22,830 nucleotides of DNA from an uncultured Eubacteriales bacterium (GCA_900551345.1 URVP01000006.1:1-22830), one strand, 5' to 3'. Positions 7,522-16,144 are shown, counted from the first letter of the stretch. Made by a program: numbers and translations. The notes: generated by a model not told the origin, from the sequence alone.

Positions 7522-8916
7522 ATGAGCGAAAATTACGGAACAGTCATACAGGTTATCGGTCCTGTACTGGATATTCGGTTTGAAGACGGACACCTTCCCG
7601 CTCTTTTAAACGCAATAGAGATAAAAAGCGGTGACCGCACCATCGTTTGTGAGGCTGCACAGCACCTGGGAGATGATGTGGTAAGATGTATTTCCATGTC
7701 CTCAACCGACGGACTTGTAAGAGGTACAAAGGCGTATGATACCGGCGAGGGAATAAAGGTTCCGGTAGGCGAATGTACTCTTGGCAGAATTTTTAATCTG
7801 CTTGGTGAACCGGTTGATAATAAACCTGCTCCCGAAAATCCGGAAAAATGGTCAATCCATCGTGAGGCGCCCTCTTATGAACAGCAGGAGACTACCACTG
7901 AAATGCTGGAAACCGGCATAAAGGTAGTTGACCTTATCGCTCCTTATGCAAAGGGCGGTAAAATCGGCTTGTTCGGAGGTGCCGGCGTAGGCAAAACCGT
8001 AATTATTATGGAGCTTATAAACAATGTTGCCAAACAGCACGGCGGTATTTCCGTTTTTACCGGCGTAGGTGAAAGAACAAGAGAAGGCAACGATTTATAT
8101 AACGAAATGAACGAATCAGGCGTTATTAATAAAACTGCTTTGGTATACGGTCAGATGAACGAGCCGCCGGGAGCAAGAATGAGAGTTGCTCTTTCCGGTC
8201 TTACCATGGCGGAGTATTTCCGTGATGTTCAGAACCAGGATGTTCTTTTGTTTATTGACAACATTTTCAGATTTACTCAGGCAGGCAGTGAGGTTTCGGC
8301 ACTTCTGGGCAGAATGCCCTCAGCCGTTGGTTATCAGCCTACTCTTGCTACCGAAATGGGTGCTTTGCAGGAGCGAATAACTTCAACAAAAAAAGGTTCC
8401 ATAACTTCTGTACAGGCGGTTTATGTGCCTGCTGACGACCTTACCGACCCGGCACCTGCAACAACATTTGCACATCTTGACGCTACAACGGTTCTTTCAA
8501 GACAAATATCTTCGCTGGGTATATATCCGGCGGTTGACCCTCTTGATTCTACATCAAGAATTCTTACTCCCGATGTGGTAGGTCAGGAGCATTACGATGT
8601 GGCAAGAAGTGTTCAGAGTATACTTCAAAGATATAAAGAACTTCAGGATATTATTGCAATTATGGGTATGGATGAGCTTTCTGATGAAGATAAGCTTATT
8701 GTAAACCGTGCAAGAAAAATTCAGCGTTTCCTTTCTCAGCCTTTTACCGTTGCAGAGCAGTTTACCGGTATGCAGGGTAAATATGTTCCGATTAAAGAGA
8801 CTATCAGAGGATTTAAGGAAATTATTGAGGGTAAACATGATGACCTTCCCGAATCAGCCTTTCTGTTTGCGGGTACAATCGATGAAGTAATCGAGAAGGC
8901 AAAAAAGGAGGGGTAA
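7522..8916 (+). CDS. atpD: F0F1 ATP synthase subunit beta (catalytic)
   Basis: The 464-residue catalytic subunit that makes or splits ATP. Walker A is GGAGVGKT (152-159), the catalytic glutamate is Glu184 in GVGERTREGN, and Walker B is in DVLLFIDNIFRF (about 240-250). The signature PAVDPLDSTSR lies at about 337-347 and the DELSDED lever (equivalent to DELSEED) at about 385-391. The ATG follows AAAAGGAGA. Its C-terminal coding end contains the AAGGAGGGG ribosome binding site of atpC, which starts three bases after the stop, so the two are closely coupled. Confidence 0.98.
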   Translation: MSENYGTVIQVIGPVLDIRFEDGHLPALLNAIEIKSGDRTIVCEAAQHLGDDVVRCISMSSTDGLVRGTKAYDTGEGIKVPVGECTLGRIFNLLGEPVDNKPAPENPEKWSIHREAPSYEQQETTTEMLETGIKVVDLIAPYAKGGKIGLFGGAGVGKTVIIMELINNVAKQHGGISVFTGVGERTREGNDLYNEMNESGVINKTALVYGQMNEPPGARMRVALSGLTMAEYFRDVQNQDVLLFIDNIFRFTQAGSEVSALLGRMPSAVGYQPTLATEMGALQERITSTKKGSITSVQAVYVPADDLTDPAPATTFAHLDATTVLSRQISSLGIYPAVDPLDSTSRILTPDVVGQEHYDVARSVQSILQRYKELQDIIAIMGMDELSDEDKLIVNRARKIQRFLSQPFTVAEQFTGMQGKYVPIKETIRGFKEIIEGKHDDLPESAFLFAGTIDEVIEKAKKEG

Positions 8917-8919
8917 GCC

Positions 8920-9318
8920 GTGAGGAATTTCCCGCTCAGCATATACACCCCCGAAGGACCCAAATTCCAAGGGGATGCTCAAAGCCTGATAGTACGCAGT
9001 GTATGCGGTGATGTTTGCATACTTGCAGGGCATATTGATTATGTTACAACCATAGAGGTGGGCAGAGTCAAGGTTAAAACCCAATTGGAAGAACGCAGTG
9101 CTTCCTGTTCAGGCGGATTTTTGAGTGTAAAGGACGGCGAGGCCAAGCTCGTGGCAACCACTTTTGAATTTGCGGACGAAATAGATTTGTCTCGTGCTCA
9201 GCGTGCAAGGGATAAGGCACAGAAGCGTATACAAAATGCAAAGTCTGATAAAGATTTGCGAATCGCCGAGCTTAAATTAAAGCGTGCGCTTAACCGTATA
9301 AATGTGAGTGAAATGTAA
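8920..9318 (+). CDS. atpC: F0F1 ATP synthase subunit epsilon
   Basis: A 132-residue epsilon subunit: N-terminal beta sandwich (about 1-85, starting FPLSIYTPEGPKFQGDAQSL) that connects gamma to the c-ring, then a basic two-helix C-terminal domain (about 90-132) that can inhibit ATP hydrolysis. The start is GTG 8920, supported by the AAGGAGGGG site at 8905-8913 inside the end of atpD. One normally conserved segment reads CILAGHIDYVTTI, where most homologues have a GxxxxLPxHxP-like loop, so the loop is diverged. It is the last gene of the operon, with a terminator three bases downstream. Confidence 0.93.
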   Translation: MRNFPLSIYTPEGPKFQGDAQSLIVRSVCGDVCILAGHIDYVTTIEVGRVKVKTQLEERSASCSGGFLSVKDGEAKLVATTFEFADEIDLSRAQRARDKAQKRIQNAKSDKDLRIAELKLKRALNRINVSEM

Positions 9319-9320
9319 TA

Positions 9321-9360
9321 AAAAAGCGTTGCAGTACAGTGTTGTACGGCGACGCTTTTA
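9321..9360 (+). terminator. Intrinsic terminator of the ATP synthase operon
   Basis: An A-rich flank, then GCGTTGC (9326-9332) pairing with GCGACGC (9350-9356) with one G-U wobble, an inner GTAC/GTAC pair around an AGTGTT loop, then TTTTATT. It begins three bases after the atpC stop. The A run on the left also allows weak function on the minus strand, where the XRE gene ends 51 bases away. Confidence 0.9.
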
Positions 9361-9411
9361 TTAATCTCTGAATTTAAACATTTCTTATATTATGAGTGCA
9401 TACTATCGGTT

Positions 9412-9654
9412 TTACCGGTGGTCATGACTAATCTCTGATTCAAATAACTTTTTTAACGGGATGCCCAGTGCCTGTGCAATGTCAATCAATGTGTTCAGTG
9501 AACAGGATGAAGCGGCAGTCTCGATTCTTTGCATATAATTTCTGCTTATGCCGCATCTTTCTGCAAGATTATCCTGCGTCAACCCTTGTTCTTTTCTGTA
9601 GTGCAATATATTTAATCCGATTGCAAGCCAAGTGTCATAATATTTTCCGTTCAC
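9412..9654 (-). CDS. Small XRE/Cro-CI-type transcriptional regulator
   Basis: A protein of 80 residues that is almost entirely one helix-turn-helix DNA-binding domain. The segment YRKEQGLTQDNLAERCGISRNYMQRIET (19-46) has the classic Q-x3-A-x3-G-x-S spacing, and LNTLIDIAQALGIPLKKLFE (53-72) is the usual fifth helix region. No sensor or oligomerisation domain follows. The frame also opens at GTG 9663, but GTG 9654 is preferred since AGAGGT is then 5-6 bases away; at 9663 the site would overlap the start codon. It is transcribed away from the large secreted-protein gene across a 230-base region with repeated TGTAAAT boxes. It may therefore control that gene and itself, which is an inference from position only. 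Confidence 0.85.
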   Translation of the reverse strand: MNGKYYDTWLAIGLNILHYRKEQGLTQDNLAERCGISRNYMQRIETAASSCSLNTLIDIAQALGIPLKKLFESEISHDHR

Positions 9655-9716
9655 ACAATTCACCTCTTGTAGTTATTATATAAAATAATATTAGATTTAT
9701 TAACACATTATATATA

Positions 9717-9804
9717 TGTAAATACACATAAATAGATTGTAAAAAATAATAAAAAAGGCGTAATTTACAAATGAAAATAACATGTTAATATATGATGTAA
9801 ATTA
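9717..9804. repeat. Repeated TGTAAAT boxes, including a 9-bp inverted pair, in the XRE/secreted-protein intergenic region
   Basis: TGTAAAT occurs at 9717-9723. A perfect inverted pair follows: TAATTTACA (9761-9769) and TGTAAATTA (9796-9804), about 35 bases centre to centre. A related TTGTAAAA lies near 9737. The cluster lies upstream of the promoter at 9826-9854 and of the divergent regulator. Such spacing would suit operator sites on similar faces of the helix. The AT-rich background makes chance a real alternative. Confidence 0.4.
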
Positions 9805-9825
9805 TTTTAGCAGCCGGCTTTTTTG

Positions 9826-9854
9826 TTGACAATAAATGGAGCGTCATATATAAT
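9826..9854 (+). promoter_or_regulatory. Consensus sigma-A promoter of the large secreted-protein gene
   Basis: TTGACA at 9826-9831, a 17-base spacer, and TATAAT at 9849-9854: a perfect consensus 30 bases before the GTG start. The leader is short and contains the GAAAGGG site at 9871-9877. Confidence 0.8.
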
Positions 9855-9884
9855 TATGGTAATACTATTTGAAAGGGTGTTTAT

Positions 9885-12365
9885 GTGAAAAAGTTGCTCA
9901 TTGTTGTATTGACCTTTATTATCCTTTTTTCGTGTATGCCTGTGTACGCCGTGGAGGCGCCTCAGCTTATGTTTGAACCTGATACAAGCGGTAAGTTTAT
10001 ATATTGCAACAACCGTGAATTTATATTTCGCTCCGATTTGGCAGATACATCAAACCGGAATGCTCGGTTTATTATGAATAATGAGGACCTTGAGCCGGGT
10101 AAATATGCAATGTTTCTTTCTCATGTAAACCGTACCGAAGTAAAAAATGAGGGCGGATGGCTTATTTTGGAGCCGGGTTTTGATGTTGAACTGGATGTTC
10201 TTTTCAGAGCAGAGGAGGACACGGTTATACGCCTTACAGCTGTTGGGTTTGAAGTGCCGGAAAATTCGCAGTACTATATAAACGGTGAAACCTATTCTTC
10301 CGAAAGCGAGTGGGGCTGTTTTGCCGCCTGGGCAAGTTATCTTCAAAAAACAATTTCCCAGTATGAATCGGGACAGAAATACTATCCCGTGCCTTTTGAA
10401 CCTGTTGAATTTGAAGTAAAGGCAGGGGAGGAGGTATGGCTTAACCGGTTTATCCCTAATTACCGAGAAGTGCCTTATTGCCGTCCTGTGCATCTTATGG
10501 CAGATTTTGAAATCGTTTCGGGTAAAACAGATGTAAATGTTGCGGCTTTTCGTTCAACCGGAACCCTTGGTGACAGAAGCCGTTTTAATCCCAATGCGTC
10601 TTTCGGCTCATATATCTATGAACATCAGCATAAGGGCATTGCCGATTCCCTGAACAAGGTGGACGCAAATCTCAGCTTTACTATTGATGACAGCGTGCCT
10701 ACAGGTGACAGCCTGCCCGTTACCGTCTACAACCAGTACGCCCCGGAGGGCAATACTGTATATACATGGTATACAAATCTAAATCCCCGTTCGGACATTT
10801 GGAATAAAAACAATGTGGCAGAATCGGGAATGTTAGGCTTTAAATATTATGACCCTGCAAAGCTTCGCCTTTACGGCAGTAATGTAGCGGAGGAGGATAA
10901 AGACCCTTATTGGTATTTTGATACAAAACATTCTGACCTGAGCACTTGGCCGGGCATTAGCAGCGGATATACAAAGAATAAATTTGTTCCCGGTTATGAG
11001 CTTAAAGAAACGGATAAGGAGGAGTATGCCGCAAGTCTTGGTAACTTTGGCGTATTGCAGAATTATCATATATCCATTACCAATAACGGGTATATGGACA
11101 GATATGTAAATTATAACCTTAACACTGCTTCCAACAATCTGATAATTCTTCGTGACTCACAGGGTAATATTGTTGACCCGTACCCTATTGTTAAAGGTAC
11201 TGTGGGAGTTAAAGAGCGTGATACTCTTGCAAGCGTAAGACTTCCTGCACAAAAGACAACTGAGTTCACCCTAACGGTGGTTCTTACAACCAATCATGTG
11301 GGTGGTATGGAGAATAATCTTACCATAACGGATACACCATCTCCTGTTACCGTTTATGATGCCCAGTGTGAATACAATGTGAGGGATAAAGATTACACGG
11401 GCAGAGAGTATATAAAGTGGCTTGACGGAGAACTTATGGTTTCTGCCGATGGCAACCAGTGGACGCCGGCTCCGATGAATGAGGAAACCAAAGCTTTGTT
11501 TGAGGGCAAATGGGGCGAGTTTGAGTTTGTTTATACAGGGGACGGCTATCTTGCCAAGTCGGGCATATATGACGGCACTCCTTATTATACCGTGCAGGAA
11601 TTTTATAAAACCGTTTATTTGCTTGATGAAAATTTCAATCTGATTTCTTCCAAAAATTTCGGGTATTACCCTGATGATATGTCTGCCGGAGGCGGAATGT
11701 ATTATGTTTCGGCAGGTACAAAGTATTACTCGGATGACGGTGCCCAGTGGCATTTGTTCGATTCTGATTATGAGCTTCCAGCCGCAAATTACAGCGGATA
11801 TTATACTGCTATGAAAAGAGGCGGACTGTATATGTCTCATGACGGGGTGAATTTTGCTCCCGTAGAATTTGACGGCTTTACTCCGGCATATGTTGATTCT
11901 CTTGGTGATGTATATTATTTTATAAAGGATAATATCGTTTACCTTTCATCAAAGGGTGCATATTGGACAGGTGTTCCCTGTGATGAAAAGATTACATCAA
12001 TCGGCCGTGTGGGAAATAATCTGCTTATAAATCATAAGACGCTTGTACCCATTCCGGAGCTGAGCGACGCTCCCGGTGTTTTATATGACGGAAAATATTA
12101 CGGCAGCAGCACACAGCCTGTGATGATTGACGGAGCGCTGTATCTGCCATTGCGCCGTATGGCGGAATTTTTGGGCGGAGAACTTGCATGGAATAATAAT
12201 ACAAACAGTGCTTTTGTTACAAAAGGTGATGTTACGGCAGAATTTACCGAAGCGGAAGGAGTTTATATAGACTCAAGTCTGTATCTGCCTCTTCGCAGTG
12301 CGGCTGAAAAACTGGGACTTACCGTTTCGTATGACGGTGAAAAGGATTTGGTTACCATAGAATAA
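9885..12365 (+). CDS. Large secreted protein with Asp-box-like repeats and C-terminal copper amine oxidase N-terminal-like domain
   Basis: An 826-residue protein with a clear Sec signal peptide (KKLLIVVLTFIILFS core, probable cleavage after VYA at residue 22). Residues 23 to about 500 have no motif I recognise; they are rich in Tyr, Asn and acidic residues and look like extracellular beta domains. Between about 515 and 700 there are four short S-x-DG-x-x-W/F repeats (VSADGNQW, YSDDGAQW, MSHDGVNF, LSSKGAYW), similar to the Asp-boxes of beta-propellers. Residues 745-826 match the copper amine oxidase N-terminal-like domain common in Clostridia envelope proteins, with two DGxLYLPLR/DSSLYLPLR units. 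That domain does not imply oxidase activity. Start is GTG 9885 with GAAAGGG upstream. A role at the cell surface, perhaps binding polysaccharide, is an inference. Confidence 0.75.
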   Translation: MKKLLIVVLTFIILFSCMPVYAVEAPQLMFEPDTSGKFIYCNNREFIFRSDLADTSNRNARFIMNNEDLEPGKYAMFLSHVNRTEVKNEGGWLILEPGFDVELDVLFRAEEDTVIRLTAVGFEVPENSQYYINGETYSSESEWGCFAAWASYLQKTISQYESGQKYYPVPFEPVEFEVKAGEEVWLNRFIPNYREVPYCRPVHLMADFEIVSGKTDVNVAAFRSTGTLGDRSRFNPNASFGSYIYEHQHKGIADSLNKVDANLSFTIDDSVPTGDSLPVTVYNQYAPEGNTVYTWYTNLNPRSDIWNKNNVAESGMLGFKYYDPAKLRLYGSNVAEEDKDPYWYFDTKHSDLSTWPGISSGYTKNKFVPGYELKETDKEEYAASLGNFGVLQNYHISITNNGYMDRYVNYNLNTASNNLIILRDSQGNIVDPYPIVKGTVGVKERDTLASVRLPAQKTTEFTLTVVLTTNHVGGMENNLTITDTPSPVTVYDAQCEYNVRDKDYTGREYIKWLDGELMVSADGNQWTPAPMNEETKALFEGKWGEFEFVYTGDGYLAKSGIYDGTPYYTVQEFYKTVYLLDENFNLISSKNFGYYPDDMSAGGGMYYVSAGTKYYSDDGAQWHLFDSDYELPAANYSGYYTAMKRGGLYMSHDGVNFAPVEFDGFTPAYVDSLGDVYYFIKDNIVYLSSKGAYWTGVPCDEKITSIGRVGNNLLINHKTLVPIPELSDAPGVLYDGKYYGSSTQPVMIDGALYLPLRRMAEFLGGELAWNNNTNSAFVTKGDVTAEFTEAEGVYIDSSLYLPLRSAAEKLGLTVSYDGEKDLVTIE

Positions 12366-12412
12366 AATTGCGGTATACTGTTTAGGCTATATTGCTTTAG
12401 AGACAGCCTGTT

Positions 12413-12446
12413 ATAATATTAAATTTATATGTAATTTTAATATTAT
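12413..12446. repeat. AT-rich perfect inverted repeat upstream of the AlkD-like gene
   Basis: ATAATATTAAA (12413-12423) is repeated inverted as TTTAATATTAT (12436-12446) with a 12-base spacer. It overlaps a TATAAT (12412-12417) that could be a -10 element, although no good -35 lies 16-18 bases upstream. It could be an operator, a weak terminator for the preceding gene, or chance in AT-rich DNA. Confidence 0.35.
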
Positions 12447-12476
12447 GATTAAATAACAAATGAAAGAGATACGTAT

Positions 12477-13157
12477 ATGGATATACTAAATGAACTGTTT
12501 AATTTGCAGGATTTAAAATATAAAGATTTTCATTCCAAGCTTATGCCAACGATAGACCCTGATGTTATAATCGGAGTAAGGGTCCCTCAGCTCAGAAAGC
12601 TTGCAAAGGAGTTTTCCAAGACCAAAGAGTCAGAGAAATTTTTAAAAAATCTGCCTCATAAATACTATGAGGAAAACAACATACACGCTTTTGTGGCTGA
12701 GCAGATTAAGGATTATGACCGGGCAGTGGAGGAAACGGAGCGTTTTTTGCCCTATATCGATAATTGGGCAACCTGTGATATGTTTCTTCCCAAGGTATTT
12801 AAAAAGAATACGGACAGGCTTATTTATAAAATAAAAGAGTGGATTAAATCAGATAAGCCGTATATACGCAGGTATGCAATAGGGCTTCTTATGAAACTTT
12901 ATCTTGATGAGGATTTCAAGCCTGAATACCCCGAAATGGTATTATCCGCAGTATGCGAGGAATACTATGTTAAAATGATGATTGCGTGGTATTTTGCAAC
13001 CGCACTTGCCAAGAAATATGACAGCGTAATTTGTTACCTGACCGATAGACGGCTTGACGAATGGACACATAACAAAACAATTCAGAAAGCCATAGAAAGC
13101 AACAGGATTACTAAAGAAACGAAAGAGTTTCTTAAATCTTTAAAAGTGAAGGGGTGA
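12477..13157 (+). CDS. AlkD-family DNA alkylation repair protein (HEAT-like DNA glycosylase)
   Basis: A 226-residue all-helical protein of the DNA alkylation repair (AlkD/AlkC) family, whose HEAT-like repeats wrap DNA and excise positively charged alkylated purines such as 3- and 7-methyl bases. The sequence GVRVPQLRKLAKEF (33-46) is the usual N-terminal mark. Trp97 and Asp101 in NWATCDMF have the same four-residue spacing as the Trp109/Asp113 active-site pair of Bacillus cereus AlkD, and YIRRYAIGLLM (129-139) supplies the conserved arginine. Length is typical (about 220-235). The ATG has a modest GAAAGAGA site. It lies 111 bases after the secreted-protein gene and only six bases before the ZIP transporter gene, so the two are likely co-transcribed. 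Confidence 0.88.
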   Translation: MDILNELFNLQDLKYKDFHSKLMPTIDPDVIIGVRVPQLRKLAKEFSKTKESEKFLKNLPHKYYEENNIHAFVAEQIKDYDRAVEETERFLPYIDNWATCDMFLPKVFKKNTDRLIYKIKEWIKSDKPYIRRYAIGLLMKLYLDEDFKPEYPEMVLSAVCEEYYVKMMIAWYFATALAKKYDSVICYLTDRRLDEWTHNKTIQKAIESNRITKETKEFLKSLKVKG

Positions 13158-13163
13158 TATGTT

Positions 13164-13946
13164 GTGACATTTGATGTTATTAAAGGAATTTTTATTCCCT
13201 TTTTTGGAACAATACTGGGTGCTTCATGTGTATTTTTTATGAAGGGAGCTATGAATACCCGGCTTCGGCGAGCGCTTACCGGTTTTGCTGCGGGGGTTAT
13301 GACGGCGGCATCTGTATGGAGTTTGCTTATTCCGTCCATGGATCAGGCATCTCATATGGGAAAGCTGTCATTTGTACCTGCGGCGGTGGGATTTTGGATA
13401 GGTATTTTGTTTTTACTGATTTTAGATAAAATAATTCCACATCTGCATATGAGCAGCGGATGTGTTGAAGGCGCTAAATGTAACCTTAAAAGAAGCTCAA
13501 TGATGGTGCTTGCCGTTGTACTTCATAACATACCCGAAGGTATGGCGGTGGGCGTTGTACTTGCCGGATGGATTTCGGGCGAAACCTCCATTTCTGCGGC
13601 GGGAGCAATGGCTCTTGCATTGGGTATTGCCATACAAAACTTCCCCGAAGGTGCAATTATATCAATGCCCCTTGCGTCCGGAGGAGAGAAAAAATCCAAG
13701 GCGTTTTTATACGGGCTGCTGTCCGGAGCGGTTGAGCCTGCCGGTGCAATACTTACCATTCTTGCAGCAAGTTTGGTTGTTCCGATTCTGCCGTATCTGT
13801 TAAGTTTTGCGGCAGGTGCTATGATGTATGTGGTAGTGGAGGAGCTTATTCCCGAAATGTCCGAGGGCGGACATTCCAACATTGGTTCTCTCATGTTCTC
13901 GCTGGGCTTTACCCTGATGATGATTCTTGATGTAGCTCTGGGATAA
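13164..13946 (+). CDS. ZIP-family divalent metal transporter
   Basis: A 260-residue ZIP transporter (GufA/ZupT-like), expected to take up Zn2+, Fe2+ or Mn2+ through the cytoplasmic membrane. About eight membrane helices are visible. The two metal-binding helices carry the signature motifs HNIPEGMAVG (121-130) and QNFPEGAII (158-166), with Glu191 in helix 6 and VVEELIPE (224-231) near the end. The loop between helices 3 and 4 is short and contains His93, His95 and Cys100 (HLHMSSGC), possible metal contacts. Start is GTG 13164 with AAGGGG at 13149-13154. It follows the AlkD-like gene by six bases and ends shortly before a strong terminator. Substrate cannot be assigned from sequence alone. Confidence 0.9.
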   Translation: MTFDVIKGIFIPFFGTILGASCVFFMKGAMNTRLRRALTGFAAGVMTAASVWSLLIPSMDQASHMGKLSFVPAAVGFWIGILFLLILDKIIPHLHMSSGCVEGAKCNLKRSSMMVLAVVLHNIPEGMAVGVVLAGWISGETSISAAGAMALALGIAIQNFPEGAIISMPLASGGEKKSKAFLYGLLSGAVEPAGAILTILAASLVVPILPYLLSFAAGAMMYVVVEELIPEMSEGGHSNIGSLMFSLGFTLMMILDVALG

Positions 13947-13983
13947 TGCTTCGCTAATGCAAATTAAATAATTGAGTGTATAA

Positions 13984-14020
13984 AAAAGGGAATCTGACTA
14001 ATCCGTACAGATTCCCTTTT
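13984..14020. terminator. Bidirectional intrinsic terminator between ZIP transporter and beta-glucosidase genes
   Basis: AAAAGGGAATCTG (13984-13996) and CAGATTCCCTTTT (14008-14020) form a perfect 13-base stem with an 11-base loop. The A run on one side and T run on the other make it a good terminator for both converging genes. Confidence 0.92.
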
Positions 14021-14047
14021 ATGCATCTCAGAAGTTTATTATATATC

Positions 14048-15409
14048 TTATAGGTTTTCGCCGTTTGATTTGATTACATCTTTGTACCAGTATCCGCTGT
14101 CTTTTATGGTTCTCTTGCCGGTAGCATAATCCACATAAATAAGTCCAAAGCGTTCTTTGTATCCGCTGCCCCATTCATAGTTATCCATAAGAGACCAGGT
14201 AAAGTAAGCGTCAACATCCACGCCCATATCCGTTGCTTCACGCAGTGCAAGCAGGTATCTGTGCAGAAAGTCAATTCTGTTGGGGTCGTGAACTTTGCCG
14301 TCAAGAGAGATGACATCGTGGCAGGAAAGGCCGTTTTCGGTAATTACAACAGGCAGTTTGTATCTTTCATACAAAAATACGGCACACCATTTTAAAGCTT
14401 GCGGTGTTATATCCCAACCTATTGCCGTACGGGGTGCACCTTCAGGGAAGGGTACGATAACCGGTTTGCCGTCCTTATCTGTTGTAGCCGGATAACCGAA
14501 ATACATATTCATGCCCATAAAGTCAAGGGGCTGACAAATTGTTTTCATATCCTCCTGCCAGCCTTCGGGCAGATAATCTTCAAAAAGGTCGATAAGTTCG
14601 TCCGGGTATTTGCCTAACACCACGGGATCAATCCACCATGCAGGACTCCATGCACATCCGTAGGGTTCACGCTTCATGGGAAAGCTAAGTATTCTTGCTG
14701 CATCTATATCCGACTGTTTGCTTTCATCAACCGGGTACGCAAAGCTGTTGTTTGGTGCAAAGCCTACTTTTATCTTCTGTTTTGCGTTGCTGCGCAGAGC
14801 CTTTACTCCCAGTCCGTGAGCAATAAGTACATTGTGTCCGATTCTTGCCACATCTCTGGGAGATGCTTTAAGTCCGGGCGCCTGAGAGCCGAGAACATAT
14901 CCCAAACCCACAAAGCAGATGGGTTCGTTAAAGGTGATAAAGTTCTTTACACGGTCGGAGAAATTTTCCGATACAACTTTAGCATATTCTTCAAACCACT
15001 TTGGACTTTCAGGATTAAGCCATCCGCCCTTTTCATAAAGCGTCTGAGGATAATCCCAGTGATAAAGGGTTATGTACGGCTCGATACCTGCTTTTAAAAG
15101 TTCGTCTATAAGATTGTTGTAAAATTCAATACCTTTGGGGTTTATTTTTCCTGTTCCCTCAGGCAGGATTCTTGCCCATGAAATTGAAAAACGATACGCT
15201 TTCAGACCAATTTCCTTCATAAGCGCCACATCTTCCTTGTAACGGTGGTAGTGGTCACATGCTACATCGCCCGTATGTCCGTTATAAATTTTGCCCTTGG
15301 TATGACTGAAAGTATCCCATATATTAAGACCCTTTCCGTCCTCAAATGCTGCACCTTCTATTTGATACGAAGCAGTTGCCGCACCCCATTTAAAATCCTT
15401 TTTAAACAT
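14048..15409 (-). CDS. bglA: Glycoside hydrolase family 1 beta-glucosidase (or 6-phospho-beta-glucosidase)
   Basis: A 453-residue GH1 enzyme that hydrolyses beta-glucosides with retention of configuration. It begins with the signature FKWGAATASYQIEGA (6-20). The acid/base is Glu162 in TFNEP and the nucleophile is Glu358 in ITENG. Sugar-binding SISWARILPEG (75-85), YHWDYPQ (116-122) and the late WSLMDNYEW are present. The late loop reads WGSGYKERFGL, closer to true beta-glucosidases than to the SxxxKRYG phosphate-binding loop of phospho-enzymes, so a non-phosphorylated substrate is favoured. No signal peptide, so it acts on imported sugars. ATG 15409 is chosen over TTG 15418, as GAAGGG is too close to the latter. 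It lies 39 bases after the lipoprotein gene with no terminator between, and could be read from its promoter. Confidence 0.93.
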   Translation of the reverse strand: MFKKDFKWGAATASYQIEGAAFEDGKGLNIWDTFSHTKGKIYNGHTGDVACDHYHRYKEDVALMKEIGLKAYRFSISWARILPEGTGKINPKGIEFYNNLIDELLKAGIEPYITLYHWDYPQTLYEKGGWLNPESPKWFEEYAKVVSENFSDRVKNFITFNEPICFVGLGYVLGSQAPGLKASPRDVARIGHNVLIAHGLGVKALRSNAKQKIKVGFAPNNSFAYPVDESKQSDIDAARILSFPMKREPYGCAWSPAWWIDPVVLGKYPDELIDLFEDYLPEGWQEDMKTICQPLDFMGMNMYFGYPATTDKDGKPVIVPFPEGAPRTAIGWDITPQALKWCAVFLYERYKLPVVITENGLSCHDVISLDGKVHDPNRIDFLHRYLLALREATDMGVDVDAYFTWSLMDNYEWGSGYKERFGLIYVDYATGKRTIKDSGYWYKDVIKSNGENL

Positions 15410-15448
15410 TTTTAACAAATCCCTTCGTAAATTTATATTAATATCATT

Positions 15449-16144
15449 TTATACTAATTTAAGAGAGCTTAATATTGCTTTCATATCCTTATCAAAGTCA
15501 ACAGTAACGCCCTTTCCCTGAACATAAGAGAGTACATAATAGTATTCTCCCGTTCTGTAAACTGTCTGATATACATATCCGCCTTTAATGGCAAGCTCAA
15601 TCTCAACTGCGTTTATACCGTTTATTTCCTTAACCTCAAAACTTTTTAGAAGCATTTCGTCATTACCTTCAAGAGCGTTTGCATATGTATCTTCCGATTC
15701 ATACAGAATGTTCGGATATGTGATAATGACATTCATGTTTGAACCGCTTTTTTCGTCTATTATTATGAATTCCTTGCCGTCATAGTTGCTTTTGGGTGAG
15801 TATGTATCCGGATATTCTATTGAATAGCCAAAATCGGATGTATATACGGACATGCCCTCCTTAGAGGATTGCTCCGCCTCTACCGGTGTTTCCTCCTCAC
15901 TGCTCATAACAACGCTTTTTGACGGCATTACTTCTCCCACATCAGTATAGCTTTTAGCGTATGTATCTATCGTGTTTGGCAGAGTGGTCAAACTTGATTT
16001 ATCATCATCTTTAGATGTGGCGGTGTTTGATGTGGTATTGCCTGATTCAGAGGCATCTTTGTCTGCTGTGTTGCTGAAATCACATCCGCAAAATGATACC
16101 GCCATGCAAATCAGTAAAGTAAATAATAGTAGTTTATTTTTCAT
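15449..16144 (-). CDS. Predicted lipoprotein with PsbP/DcrB-like domain, function unknown
   Basis: A 231-residue exported protein. A basic start and hydrophobic core lead to FCGC, with Cys21 the likely lipidated residue (Cys19 is an alternative). A Ser/Thr/Asp-rich linker of about 80 residues (22-100) follows, then a compact domain starting SDFGYSIEYPDTYSP and ending in ILSSLKL. This last part resembles the PsbP/DcrB-like fold found in many Firmicute lipoproteins, where the YSIEYPD-like strand, a central NVIITYP strand and a final helix are common. I cannot name a function. A good RBS (GGGGGG) precedes the ATG. It has its own promoter and is separated from the upstream yab operon by a strong terminator. 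It may share a transcript with the GH1 gene. Confidence 0.75.
   Translation of the reverse strand: MKNKLLLFTLLICMAVSFCGCDFSNTADKDASESGNTTSNTATSKDDDKSSLTTLPNTIDTYAKSYTDVGEVMPSKSVVMSSEEETPVEAEQSSKEGMSVYTSDFGYSIEYPDTYSPKSNYDGKEFIIIDEKSGSNMNVIITYPNILYESEDTYANALEGNDEMLLKSFEVKEINGINAVEIELAIKGGYVYQTVYRTGEYYYVLSYVQGKGVTVDFDKDMKAILSSLKLV

Noticed and set aside
11271..11840. 189-codon minus-strand frame inside the secreted-protein gene
   Set aside because: It is fully inside a long coding gene, rich in Ile/Arg/His as expected of antisense translation, and has no recognisable domain.
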